64,000 nucleotides of DNA from Phycisphaerales bacterium (GTDB lineage: Bacteria; Planctomycetota; Phycisphaerae; UBA1845; Fen-1342). The stretch covers positions 1,426,001 to 1,490,000 of the forward strand of contig JADJWG010000002.1 of the NCBI GenBank assembly GCA_016716475.1, in the 5' to 3' direction. The notes under the pieces are model-generated. The model worked only from the letters and a program-made list of their open reading frames with translations, did no database searches and had not been told where the DNA came from. Shown here piece by piece: positions 24,127-32,920 of this stretch. A program made the position numbers and the translations under genes. The number at the start of each line of letters is the position of its first letter. The stretch's first letter is position 1.

Positions 24127-25366
24127 TCACGGAGTCGTGGAACACGGGACACGACCTCCACGGGTGAGTACACTTGTGCGCGTATGGCTTCGCAGCGCCC
24201 CCGCCGATTCGATCGGATACACCGCATCGGAACGTGTCGTCAGGAGGCGCAGCGCACACTCCGCGTACCGCGCCCAGGTGAAGTTCCGCGCCGGCGAACC
24301 CGGCGGCGTTCTCGCCCAGGCGGGCCCTTACAGCGCTGTTCCCGAGTACCGCCCAGAGCGCCTGCCCCATGCCCTCCCGGTCACCGCGGCGGTACGTTCC
24401 ACCCAGCGCGAAGTCCTCGACATGTTCGGCCAACGGACTCAGGACCGCGCCTGGCTCATTTTTCGGAACCACCACCGGTAAACCCGCACAGAGCGCCTCC
24501 GCGATGGCCTGGCCAAAAGTTTCGTGCCGACTCGCGGCCACGAGCACATCCGCGGCCGCGTACCAATCCGCCACGCGGTCCACGCCGACAAACAGGGTTC
24601 GGTCGGCCATGCCCCCATCTCGGAGCGCAGCGCGAATCGCCCGCCCGCCGGGTCCCTCACCGATGATCGCCCACCACCAATCCGGGCCGGCATGCCGCGC
24701 CAGCGCTTGGGCGATCAGGTGCTGCCCCTTGTTCTCATTCACCAGACCCACAGTAATGAGCAGTTTCGCCCCGACCGGAACGCCGAGTTGCGCGCGGGTC
24801 CGGACCGCACCCAGCGCGTGGCAGGGATCGATGCCGGGCAAGGCGATGCCGAAGGGACCACGCTGCCGACCATAGAGCCGCACGACGACCTCCCGCACGG
24901 CGGTACTGCGCACAAGGACCGCATCGGCGGCGTGCAGCGCGCGACACTCGAGCCACTGGTAAAGGGTTGGCCACCGGTGTGGATGCTCGACACGATCAAG
25001 AACGGCCGGAGCATAGACCAGCGGCAGGCGGGGGCGGGTCCAAGCGGTCGCAAGTGCAGGAGCGGGCGACAAAGCGACAACAGCATCCACATCAGAGGTG
25101 CAGCGGCGCACGGCACCGCACCAGTCTCCGAGCGCACCGACCTGTCCAAGTCGCCAGAGCAGGCGCCGCGGCCGCACACGGCAGACATGCCATGCAGCAT
25201 AGCACGCAGGGCCAGACGCGGCCGCAACGCCTGTACACAACACGGTCGTACGAATCCCGAGTTCAGCGAAGCCGCGCGCGAGGTTACGCGCATGGCGCGG
25301 CCCGCCACCCGGAGCGTCGGCGGGCGCTGCGAGCTGAATCTGGACTGTGCGGATGCGGTCGGTCAT
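24127..25366 (-). CDS. Glycosyltransferase family 4-type, with a one-base frameshift near the C-terminus
   Basis: 412 residues after correcting one base; 1240 bases equals 413 codons plus one. The ATG ending at 25366 overlaps the upstream gene's stop as ATGA. The N-terminal Gly-rich loop (APADAPGGGPRHARNLARG) and the C-terminal UDP-sugar-binding part (ITVGLVNENKGQHLIAQAL, IIGEGPGGRAI, ADVLVAASRHETFGQAIAEA) identify a GT-B retaining glycosyltransferase of GT4 type. After LGENAAGFA the frame shifts near 24288-24295: the continuation in the next frame, RNFTWARYAECALRLLTTR, is the expected GT4 ending and stops at 24127. In the uncorrected frame the protein instead runs to about 23951 with junk. 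The donor and acceptor are unknown. Confidence 0.78.
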
Positions 25367-26316
25367 CCCTTGGTTCTCGCGGATGAGCCGCTCCCAGTCA
25401 GAGCCGCAATTGCTGCTTGCCCGAACGCTGCGGCTGTGCGTCCCCATTCCCAGGCGGGGCGCCCGGGGGCGTGCCAGAGCACTTGTACCCCGTAGCCCGC
25501 CGCCGTGGAAAAGCTCCCGGAGCGGTAATGCAGGTCACGTGCCGTCGCGAGCCGTCGTACCAGCCCGCGGTGCCAGGCCATGCAGTGGGGTGGTGTTGTC
25601 ATGGAAACGCGTAGCAGGTGATGGGCGTGCAGCTTGGCGTCCATCATTGCAACCAAGTCGCACGAGAGCCGTTCATGCGTTCCGATCGTGTACTCGGCCA
25701 GTACAGCGTCGAGGATAACGCCGGGCCCGCAAGTGGCCACACGCCCCCACATTTCATAGTCCTCCGCCCTTCGCAGGCCATGGCGAAACGGCCCCACGCG
25801 TTCGACTGCCGCCCGACGGATCATCACCGTCGGTACGCATACGAAGTTGTCTTCCATCAGGTGTGGGACAAAGTCAAACGGTGCCTCGAGCGGAACCCCC
25901 GCCAGCGGACGCGGCCGCAATTCGCCCTCCGACGTGCGATCCAACGCGCGGCCAGCGATGATCACAGCCATCGGCCAGCGCGCGAAGGCCACAAGTCGCC
26001 GCTCGACCGAATCGGGCATGAGCAGGTCGTCGTCGTCGAGAAAGGCGATGAATTCGCTGGTCGTCGCGGCGATGCCCGCATTGCGCGCCGCGGCCAGACC
26101 GGCGTTGGCCTGGCGCACATAGCGGATGCGATCGCCGTAGCGGGCCGCGACCTTGGGTGTGTCATCCGAGCTGCCATCATCCACGACGATGATGTCACAC
26201 TGAGCTACCGCGGTCTGTGCCAGCGCGCTGTCCACGGCGCGCGGCAGTAACCCGGCGCGGTTGAACGTCGGAATGACCACGGCCACTCGACCGGCACTGC
26301 AGGGAGCTGCGCTCAT
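25363..26316 (-). CDS. Family 2 glycosyltransferase
   Basis: 317 residues from the ATG ending at 26316, which overlaps the preceding gene's stop as ATGA; an extension to 26382 is not needed. GT-A fold: VAVVIPTFNRAGLLPRAVDS at the N-terminus, the DIIVVDDGSSDDTP nucleotide-binding Asp block, then FIAFLDDDDLLMPD, which holds the DxD metal site. RRAEDYEMWGRVATCGP is the catalytic-base region (ED). Sugar donor and acceptor are not evident. The protein is a close relative of the next gene (26313-27239) in order and motifs, so the pair probably arose by duplication. It forms part of the coupled glycan operon. Confidence 0.88.
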   Translation of the reverse strand: MSAAPCSAGRVAVVIPTFNRAGLLPRAVDSALAQTAVAQCDIIVVDDGSSDDTPKVAARYGDRIRYVRQANAGLAAARNAGIAATTSEFIAFLDDDDLLMPDSVERRLVAFARWPMAVIIAGRALDRTSEGELRPRPLAGVPLEAPFDFVPHLMEDNFVCVPTVMIRRAAVERVGPFRHGLRRAEDYEMWGRVATCGPGVILDAVLAEYTIGTHERLSCDLVAMMDAKLHAHHLLRVSMTTPPHCMAWHRGLVRRLATARDLHYRSGSFSTAAGYGVQVLWHAPGRPAWEWGRTAAAFGQAAIAALTGSGSSARTKG

Positions 26317-27239
26317 GGCACAAGCCCTCGGGGTGAAGATGCAAAGAGCGCCCGCAGCCCCGCATCGAGCAAGCGTCCCCACTCCCAGCGCGCCCGTCCG
26401 CGCGGCGCCGCCACGATCGACTCGAGGGCATAGCGGGCTGCGGCCGCGAAACGGTGCTCACGAAAGGCGCGATCGCGGAGCACGTTGAGGTAGCGGACCA
26501 GCCCGCGTCGCCAGGCCGGGCGGCAATCCGGACGATGCCGCAATTCGGCCCGCGCAAAGCGCAACGCACGCAACGCGGCGCTGAGCTGGGCCCCCGACGA
26601 ACTGGACAGACTTTCCTGGGCCCCGAGTGCGTACTCCGCAACGAGTCGGCCTTGCAGGATACCCGGCGCCCGGCAGGCCATCCGCAGCCACAGATCATAA
26701 TCCTGCGCCCAGCGCAGGCAGGTGCGGAACAGGCCCGTCCGCGCGAGCAGGGCGCGGCGTACGAACATCGCGGGGGTCGCGAATGGGTTGCGTTCAAACA
26801 GAAGCGGTCCGAGATCGAGCGGCACATCGCGCCGCAGGCCCACCCAATCGCGTGGCACGATCGTGCCATCCGGCCGCACGCCCCGGGCTTCGCCGGCGAC
26901 GAAACCGGCCTCGGGGAAACGCGCCAGGGCATCGAGTTGTGATTCGACCTTCTCGGGTAGCCAGCGGTCATCGGAATCGAGGAAGGCCACGAATTCGTGG
27001 TGACATGCTCGAATGGCGGCGTTACGGGCGGCACCCGCACCCCGGTTGCGCTGCCGGAGACAGGTCACCCGCGAACCATAAGCCGCGAGCACCTGGGGCG
27101 TGTCATCTGTGCTGCCGTCGTCGACTACGAAGATGTCGCACAGGTCGGCCTGGGTCTGCTGTAGCACGCTGTCCAGTGCCCGCGGTAGCAGCGCGGCGCG
27201 ATTGTACGTGGGAATGATGACGCTGATGCGTCCCTTCAT
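26313..27239 (-). CDS. Family 2 glycosyltransferase
   Basis: 308 residues, ATG at 27239 overlapping the FkbM gene's stop as ATGA; its own stop overlaps the next start the same way. Features: ISVIIPTYNRAALLPRALDS, DIFVVDDGSTDDTPQVLA, the DxD site FVAFLDSDDRWLP, and the ED-type catalytic region RWAQDYDLWLRMAC. The C-terminal 80 residues are Arg-rich and predicted helical. It should transfer one sugar in a surface glycan or exopolysaccharide pathway, but no donor can be read from sequence. The tight coupling of four genes points to a single transcript. Confidence 0.88.
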   Translation of the reverse strand: MKGRISVIIPTYNRAALLPRALDSVLQQTQADLCDIFVVDDGSTDDTPQVLAAYGSRVTCLRQRNRGAGAARNAAIRACHHEFVAFLDSDDRWLPEKVESQLDALARFPEAGFVAGEARGVRPDGTIVPRDWVGLRRDVPLDLGPLLFERNPFATPAMFVRRALLARTGLFRTCLRWAQDYDLWLRMACRAPGILQGRLVAEYALGAQESLSSSSGAQLSAALRALRFARAELRHRPDCRPAWRRGLVRYLNVLRDRAFREHRFAAAARYALESIVAAPRGRARWEWGRLLDAGLRALFASSPRGLVP

Positions 27240-28120
27240 GCGCGGGCTCCGGCACTTTCGGTGGGAGGTACGGCCAACAGGTTGCAGTTTTCCAGCGGTG
27301 GCTCCGCAGTGGGTGTGAGCATTCCGCGCGGGCCGATCCGCTGCAGTGTGTAGCCGGCTTCCTGTAGGAGCGCAAACAACTCGGCGGCACTGGCGCCCAG
27401 TTCCCGCAGGTACTGGTCGTTCATCTCGCTCACGATGAATGGTCGATCGCGCTCCACAAGTCTGCGCATGCCGCGCAGCACGCGCACCTCCGCGCCCTCG
27501 ACATCCAGCTTCACCAGGCGGACCGGCGGCAGCCGATCCAGCAAGGCATCCAGCGGCAGGGTCGGGACGCGATAGGTTCCGGAGGCGTCTGCGATCTTGC
27601 GCAGCGAGGACAACCCGGTATGCGTCGGGGGTGCCGCATGAAATTCCGCCTCACCGTGTTCGTCGCTGACTGCGACCCCGTGGATCTCGACCGGTGCCGA
27701 CCCGTTCAGCGCGGCGTTCGCGCGCAGCGCCGGCAGCATGTACGGTGATGCCTCGAAGGCCGTGACACGGCCGTCCGGGCCGACCAGATGCGCGGCGGCA
27801 AAGGTAAAGTAGCCGATATTCGCGCCGACATCGACCACGTGATCGCCGGGGCGGAGGAGCCGTACGAACTGCCGCGAGATGCGCTCGCGCGGGTCAAAAC
27901 CGTGGAGATAGACAAAGCGGCCGTTCTCGTCGCGCGGATCAACGCGCAGACGCAGGTCCCCCGCAAAACGGATCGTGCGCGGTGGCAGGTCAGAGAAATC
28001 AACGGCATGCTCTTGGACCCAACGCACCAGGCGCCAGCGCCCGGGAAGGCGGTGGAAGTTACGCGTGGTCCAGCACGCCGCTTGCAGCGGGAGGGTCGAA
28101 ATCGGCACCGGTAACTCCAT
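27236..28120 (-). CDS. FkbM-family methyltransferase
   Basis: 294 residues from the ATG ending at 28120; a GTG at 28141 is an alternative. The S-adenosylmethionine site is VVDVGANIGYFTFAAAHLVG, followed by VTAFEASPYMLPALRANAAL. FkbM-type motifs later are KLDVEGAEVRVLRGM and IVSEMNDQYLRELGA. This family O-methylates sugars and polyketides and is common in exopolysaccharide and O-antigen clusters. It is the first gene of the leftward cluster, its stop coupled to the downstream GT2 through ATGA, and it starts about 170 bases from divergent asnB, so their promoters are shared or adjacent. Confidence 0.87.
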   Translation of the reverse strand: MELPVPISTLPLQAACWTTRNFHRLPGRWRLVRWVQEHAVDFSDLPPRTIRFAGDLRLRVDPRDENGRFVYLHGFDPRERISRQFVRLLRPGDHVVDVGANIGYFTFAAAHLVGPDGRVTAFEASPYMLPALRANAALNGSAPVEIHGVAVSDEHGEAEFHAAPPTHTGLSSLRKIADASGTYRVPTLPLDALLDRLPPVRLVKLDVEGAEVRVLRGMRRLVERDRPFIVSEMNDQYLRELGASAAELFALLQEAGYTLQRIGPRGMLTPTAEPPLENCNLLAVPPTESAGARA

Positions 28121-28290
28121 TGCGTGGCAGACGGCGGGCACCGCAGCGCGCGGCGCCCCTGGAAGTCTTATCGGGGGTGTGCCGTGGTTTCCGCACCTGC
28201 GAAAGCTCTTCGGGGAAGCGGCGACGACGGCGCCACCTCATCTCCAGCAACCGGCCGCAATCACCCGATACCGAACCCACGGAGGCGCGC

Positions 28291-30246
28291 ATGTGCGGGA
28301 TCGCCGGGATCGTCAGGTGGCAGGGCGCACGGCCCGCCCCGGACGAGATTGAACGGATGACGGCGGCCCTCGCGCACCGCGGGCCGGATGGGGCCGGGAC
28401 GCTCCTGCGCGGTCCGATCGCCCTGGGGCACCGGCGCTTGTCCATCATCGACCTGGCCACCGGTTGCCAACCCATGGGCAATGAAGATGGTCAGGTCCAG
28501 ATCACCTTCAACGGCGAGATCTACAACTATCGTGAGCTCACGCAGATCTTGCGCGAGCGTGGCCACACCTTTCGTACAACCAGCGACACGGAGGTGATCC
28601 TCCACGCGTACGAAGAATGGGGTGACGCCTGCGTCGAGCGGCTCCGCGGGATGTTCGCATTCGGACTGGTGGACTTCCCGCGGCGGCGTCTGCTGCTGGC
28701 GCGCGATCCGGTCGGCATCAAGCCGCTCTACTACCGGCGCGGCACGGACTACTTCGCCTTCGGGTCGGAACTGTCGGCGCTGCGCGCTGTCGATGCACCC
28801 CCGCCGCACGGACGGCTCGATGCGGTGGAGATGTTCCTGCGTTTCCAGTACATCCCCGCGCCGGCGACGATCTTTGAGGATGTCTGGAAGCTGCCGCCGG
28901 GACACCGGCTGGCGGTGAGCTTTGACGGGCAGGTGAGCGCTCCGGTGCGCTACTGGGAACCCGATTTCTCGCCGACACGCGGGGTCAGCGAGGCCGAGTG
29001 GCTGGAGCGCTTTGATGCAGCGCTGGCCGAAACGGTCACGGCCCAGCTTGTCGCTGACGTGCCTTTTGGGGTGTTGCTGTCAGGGGGGATCGACTCGACG
29101 CTTGTGGCACTCGCCCTCAGCCGCCAGCACGGGCCCGGGTTGCAGGGCTTCACGATCGGGTTCGAAGAAGAGGAATTCTCCGAACTACCCTACGCCCGGG
29201 AAGTCGCAGAGGCGTGCGGCTTCGAACTGGTCCACGAGACGGTGCGGGATGACTTCTGGGAGTCCCTGCCGGAACTGGTGCAGCACTACGGCGAGCCGTT
29301 CGGGGACAGTTCCGCGATTCCGACTTGGGCCGTGGCCCGGCTTGCGCGTCGGCACGTGCCCATGGTTTTCTCAGGCGACGGCGGCGATGAGGCCTTCGGC
29401 GGCTATCGCAGCTACCAGTACTGGTGTCGGCCGGATTTGCGACCCTACCTGCGGCGTCTGCGCTACACGCGGACACGCGCAGCGCTGGCAACCCTCCTGT
29501 GGGCCGGCGTCCGTCGTTGGGTGAACCGCGGCGTGGGGGATGGACGCGAGTGGGAACGGCTGCAGTACTGGTGCGGCGAATCGCTGCGGCAAAGTCTGTG
29601 GCGGCCGGATTGGCGATTCCTCGTCCAGGTACCCAGCGTGGGATTCCACAGCGCGCACGCACGGGCCCCCCGGCACGACGCTCTTGCTTACGCGCAGCAA
29701 CTCGACTTTCAGACCTACCTGCCACAGTGCATTCTGACGAAGGTGGATGTGGCCAGCATGTTCCATGGGTTGGAAGTGCGTCCGCCCTTGCTCGACCGGC
29801 AGATCGTGGAGTTGGCGGCCACCCTACCGGCGAAGCTTCGTCTGCGATCCGCGCCGACCGGACCGGTCGGAAAGTACCTGCTGAAGCAGACACTCTGGCG
29901 GGAGTTCCCCACCGAGTTCGTCCACCGTCGCAAGCAGGGCTTCTGCATCCCCCAGGCGCGCTGGCTGCGCCCGGGTACGCGTGGCGCCGAAGTGCTCCGC
30001 GCACTGCTGTTAGGCACCGACTCTCCGCTGCACACCTGGTTTGAGCCGGCGGTGCTGCGCGATCTCTACGGGCAACACGCCGCCGGGCGCAACAAGTCCG
30101 CCCCCCTGTGGCTGCTGCTGATCCTGGGGCTCTGGCTACAGCAAAATCCGGACATCCGCTTCAGCCGCGCGCCCGCCGCACCGCGTTCGAACGCCCGCGT
30201 ACACCGCGTCCGGGCGAACCCTCAACCCCAAACGACCAGTCCCTGA
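28291..30246 (+). CDS. asnB: Asparagine synthase (glutamine-hydrolysing), exopolysaccharide-cluster type
   Basis: 651 residues from an ATG with GGAGG five bases upstream. The mature N-terminal nucleophile is Cys2 (MCGIAGIVRW); the amidotransferase domain includes HRGPDGAG and NGEIYNYREL. The ATP-pyrophosphatase loop is VPFGVLLSGGIDSTLVA near residues 258-274, and the synthetase domain continues with FSGDGGDEAFGGYRSYQYW and FHGLEVRPPLLDRQIVE. It converts Asp plus Gln to Asn, or in surface-polysaccharide clusters amidates a sugar acid. Adjacent glycosyltransferase genes suggest the second possibility, without proof. A Pro/Arg-rich tail of 30 residues follows the domain. Its end overlaps the convergent glgP by 25 bases. 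Confidence 0.9.
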   Translation: MCGIAGIVRWQGARPAPDEIERMTAALAHRGPDGAGTLLRGPIALGHRRLSIIDLATGCQPMGNEDGQVQITFNGEIYNYRELTQILRERGHTFRTTSDTEVILHAYEEWGDACVERLRGMFAFGLVDFPRRRLLLARDPVGIKPLYYRRGTDYFAFGSELSALRAVDAPPPHGRLDAVEMFLRFQYIPAPATIFEDVWKLPPGHRLAVSFDGQVSAPVRYWEPDFSPTRGVSEAEWLERFDAALAETVTAQLVADVPFGVLLSGGIDSTLVALALSRQHGPGLQGFTIGFEEEEFSELPYAREVAEACGFELVHETVRDDFWESLPELVQHYGEPFGDSSAIPTWAVARLARRHVPMVFSGDGGDEAFGGYRSYQYWCRPDLRPYLRRLRYTRTRAALATLLWAGVRRWVNRGVGDGREWERLQYWCGESLRQSLWRPDWRFLVQVPSVGFHSAHARAPRHDALAYAQQLDFQTYLPQCILTKVDVASMFHGLEVRPPLLDRQIVELAATLPAKLRLRSAPTGPVGKYLLKQTLWREFPTEFVHRRKQGFCIPQARWLRPGTRGAEVLRALLLGTDSPLHTWFEPAVLRDLYGQHAAGRNKSAPLWLLLILGLWLQQNPDIRFSRAPAAPRSNARVHRVRANPQPQTTSP

Positions 30247-32777
30247 TCGTACCGATCCCCGAGTTGGGGGTGGTTGGGTACGACCCGGATCGCGTAGCCG
30301 TTGCGGCCGCTACGGGCACACGGCAAAGCCCCCTTGAACCAGTGGTCGCCATTCGTACCCGAGTGGGAGAAGGCGAGTCCAACCGCGACACCGTGGTGAA
30401 TGTCGCCGTCCGAGGTCAGCGCCCCGTGGTACACCTCGACATGCACATCCTCCGGCCGGATCGGGCCGAGATGCACATGGGCCTGCAGTTCGAGCGCATC
30501 GCCGACCTTGAGGACCTGGTGGGTATCGGCGATCACCTCGCCGACGCGGACCTCGTGCCAGTGCCGGCGGAGCTGATCCTTCCAGGCCGCGAGGTTCTTC
30601 GCCACCGCGAAGTCATTGGCCGCCAGTTGCTGCATCCGCTTGATCGAGGGCAGATACATCTTTTCAGCGTATTCGCGCACCATGCGGTAGGTGCTGTACT
30701 GCGGAACGATGGTCTTGATGGACTCCTTCATGCGCGAGATCCACTTGCGCGGCACATCGTCCATCGTGCGTTCGTAAAAGAGGGGGATCAGTTCGCGCTC
30801 GAGCAGGTTGTAGAGCGACTCCGCCTCGACGTGATCCTGGTAGCCCAGATCCTCGTACACGCGGCCGTCGCCGATCGCCCAGCCATTCCGGCCGTTGTAC
30901 GCCTCGGGCCACCAGCCGTCGAGACAAGACAGGTTGAGACCACCATTGGCAGGAACTTTCATCCCGCTGGTGCCGCTCGCTTCGTGCAGGCGGAGCGGGT
31001 TATTGAGCCAGACGTCAACGCCCTGCACCAGCACGCGGGCCAGTGACATGTCATAGTTCTCGATGAAGACGAGGCGGCGGCGCAGCTCCGGGCGGTTGCA
31101 TACCAGGGCGATCTGCTTGATGAGCTCCTTGCCGGCACCATCATTGGGATGGGCCTTGCCCGCGAAGACAAACTGCACGGGACAACTGCGGTTGTCGAGC
31201 AGCGCGCGGAGACGCTCCATGTTACGGAAGAGCAGCGTGGCGCGCTTGTACGGCGCAAACCGGCGGGCGAAGCCGATCGTCAGGGCCTCGGGATCCAGCA
31301 CCTCTTCGGCGGCCTTGATCTCGGCAGGGGGCGCGCCGCGGCCCTTGTACTGGTCGCGGAGTCGGCGGCGCAAGGCCGCAATCATCCACTCCCGGCGGCG
31401 CTCGTGCACGCGCCAGAGCTCAGCGTCGGGGATCTCGTCCACCCGCTGCCAGATGGGATCACGTTCGTCCGCCTCAGCCCAGCCGGGGGTGAGGTACTGA
31501 TCGAACAGATCGGTCATCGCCGGGCTGGTCCAGGTGCGCGTGTGAATGCCGTTCGTGATGTGGATGATGGGCACTTCTTCCTGCGGGATGCCCGGCCAGT
31601 AGCCACGCCACATCCCGCGTGCCACGTCCGCATGCAGCTTGCTGACGCCGTTGCTGCGGTAGGAGAGGCGCAGCGCCAGCAACGGCATGCAGAATTCCTC
31701 GTCCAGGCGGTCCTCGTGCTCACGCCCCAGGGCGAGCATCTCACGCATGCTCACACCGAGAGTCTGCGGCATCCACGCCAGGTGCTGCTCCACAAGCTTG
31801 GGATCGAAGCGGTCGATGCCCGCCGGCACCGGTGTATGCGTCGTGAAGAGATTGCCGCCGAGCACGGCCTCGCGCGCCTCGCGGTACGTGACGCCATAAC
31901 GCTCCATCGTGAGCCGAACCCGCTCCAGTGCGAGAAACGCCGCGTGCCCCTCGTTCATGTGACAGGCCGTCGGCTCGATTCCCATGGCGTGCAGGGCACG
32001 CAGGCCACAGATGCCGAGCAGAATCTCCTGCCGAATGCGCATCAGACTGTCGCCGCCGTACAGCCGGGCGGTGACAGCGCGGAATTCCGGCGGGTTCTCC
32101 GGCAGGTCCGCATCGAGCAGGAAGAGAGTGACACGACCCACCTGCACCCGCCAGACGGCCGCCCGGATCTCCTGCATCCCGTAATGCACACCAATCTTGA
32201 GTTGCTCATCCGGCCCGGCTTGCACCGGGGTCGCACACCACTGGTGAAAATCGTGGGCCGGGTAGCTCTCGAGCTGCCAGCCGTCTTCGGTCAACTGCTG
32301 CGTAAAATAGCCCTGACGATAGGCCAATCCCACGCCCACGAGCGGCAACCCCAAATCCGACGCCGACTTCAAATGGTCGCCCGCCAGCACACCCAGTCCG
32401 CCGGAGTAGATCGGCATGCTCTCATGCAGCCCGAACTCGGCCGAGAAGTACGCGACGGTTGCGTCACCCACACTGCCATGATGCTCCTGGAACCAGGTGC
32501 GACTGTTCATGTAAACGTAAAAACTGTCCATGACCCGGCAGACCTGCGCAATGTACGCATCGTCGCGGGCCGCCTGTTGCAAACGCTCCTGGCTTACCCG
32601 CCAAAGCAGGGCAACCGGGTTGTGTCCAACTTGCCGCCAAAGATCCACATCCAGTCGGCGAAAGAGGTCGGTCGCGGCCGGATTCCATGTCCACCACAGG
32701 TTGTAGGCGAGCTGCCGCAGTGGCTCGAGCACTTCGGGCAGGGAGGGTACGATGACGAAGCTACGCACGTGTTTCAT
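30222..32777 (-). CDS. glgP: Alpha-glucan (glycogen) phosphorylase, short GlgP type
   Basis: 851 residues from the ATG ending at 32777, with GGAAGG seven bases upstream. It releases glucose 1-phosphate from glycogen. The N-terminal region LRQLAYNLWWTWNPAATDLF is the start of the short bacterial/archaeal-type enzyme. Conserved elements include FSAEFGLHESMPIYSGGLGVLAGDH, MNEGHAAFLALER, FTTHTPVPAGIDRFD and the pyridoxal-phosphate/phosphate site EASGTSGMKVPANGGLNLS. It lies downstream of glmM on the same strand with a 143-base gap, and its 3' end overlaps asnB in the opposite direction. Confidence 0.92.
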   Translation of the reverse strand: MKHVRSFVIVPSLPEVLEPLRQLAYNLWWTWNPAATDLFRRLDVDLWRQVGHNPVALLWRVSQERLQQAARDDAYIAQVCRVMDSFYVYMNSRTWFQEHHGSVGDATVAYFSAEFGLHESMPIYSGGLGVLAGDHLKSASDLGLPLVGVGLAYRQGYFTQQLTEDGWQLESYPAHDFHQWCATPVQAGPDEQLKIGVHYGMQEIRAAVWRVQVGRVTLFLLDADLPENPPEFRAVTARLYGGDSLMRIRQEILLGICGLRALHAMGIEPTACHMNEGHAAFLALERVRLTMERYGVTYREAREAVLGGNLFTTHTPVPAGIDRFDPKLVEQHLAWMPQTLGVSMREMLALGREHEDRLDEEFCMPLLALRLSYRSNGVSKLHADVARGMWRGYWPGIPQEEVPIIHITNGIHTRTWTSPAMTDLFDQYLTPGWAEADERDPIWQRVDEIPDAELWRVHERRREWMIAALRRRLRDQYKGRGAPPAEIKAAEEVLDPEALTIGFARRFAPYKRATLLFRNMERLRALLDNRSCPVQFVFAGKAHPNDGAGKELIKQIALVCNRPELRRRLVFIENYDMSLARVLVQGVDVWLNNPLRLHEASGTSGMKVPANGGLNLSCLDGWWPEAYNGRNGWAIGDGRVYEDLGYQDHVEAESLYNLLERELIPLFYERTMDDVPRKWISRMKESIKTIVPQYSTYRMVREYAEKMYLPSIKRMQQLAANDFAVAKNLAAWKDQLRRHWHEVRVGEVIADTHQVLKVGDALELQAHVHLGPIRPEDVHVEVYHGALTSDGDIHHGVAVGLAFSHSGTNGDHWFKGALPCARSGRNGYAIRVVPNHPQLGDRYDQGLVVWG

Positions 32778-32920
32778 ATGCTCACCTTCCGCGAGGGGCA
32801 TTCTCGCGGCGATAACTTTGATTTTATCGGCGCCGCCCAGCGGCTACATAGCCCCCTCCAGCGGGGCCACCTGCAACCTATCGACGATCACCGCCGTCGG
32901 GGTGCAACCGCACATCGAAT

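Noticed and set aside
28291..28300. Extended asnB start about 100 codons upstream
   Set aside because: The amidotransferase Cys must follow the initiator Met, and GGAGG sits just before the ATG at 28291.
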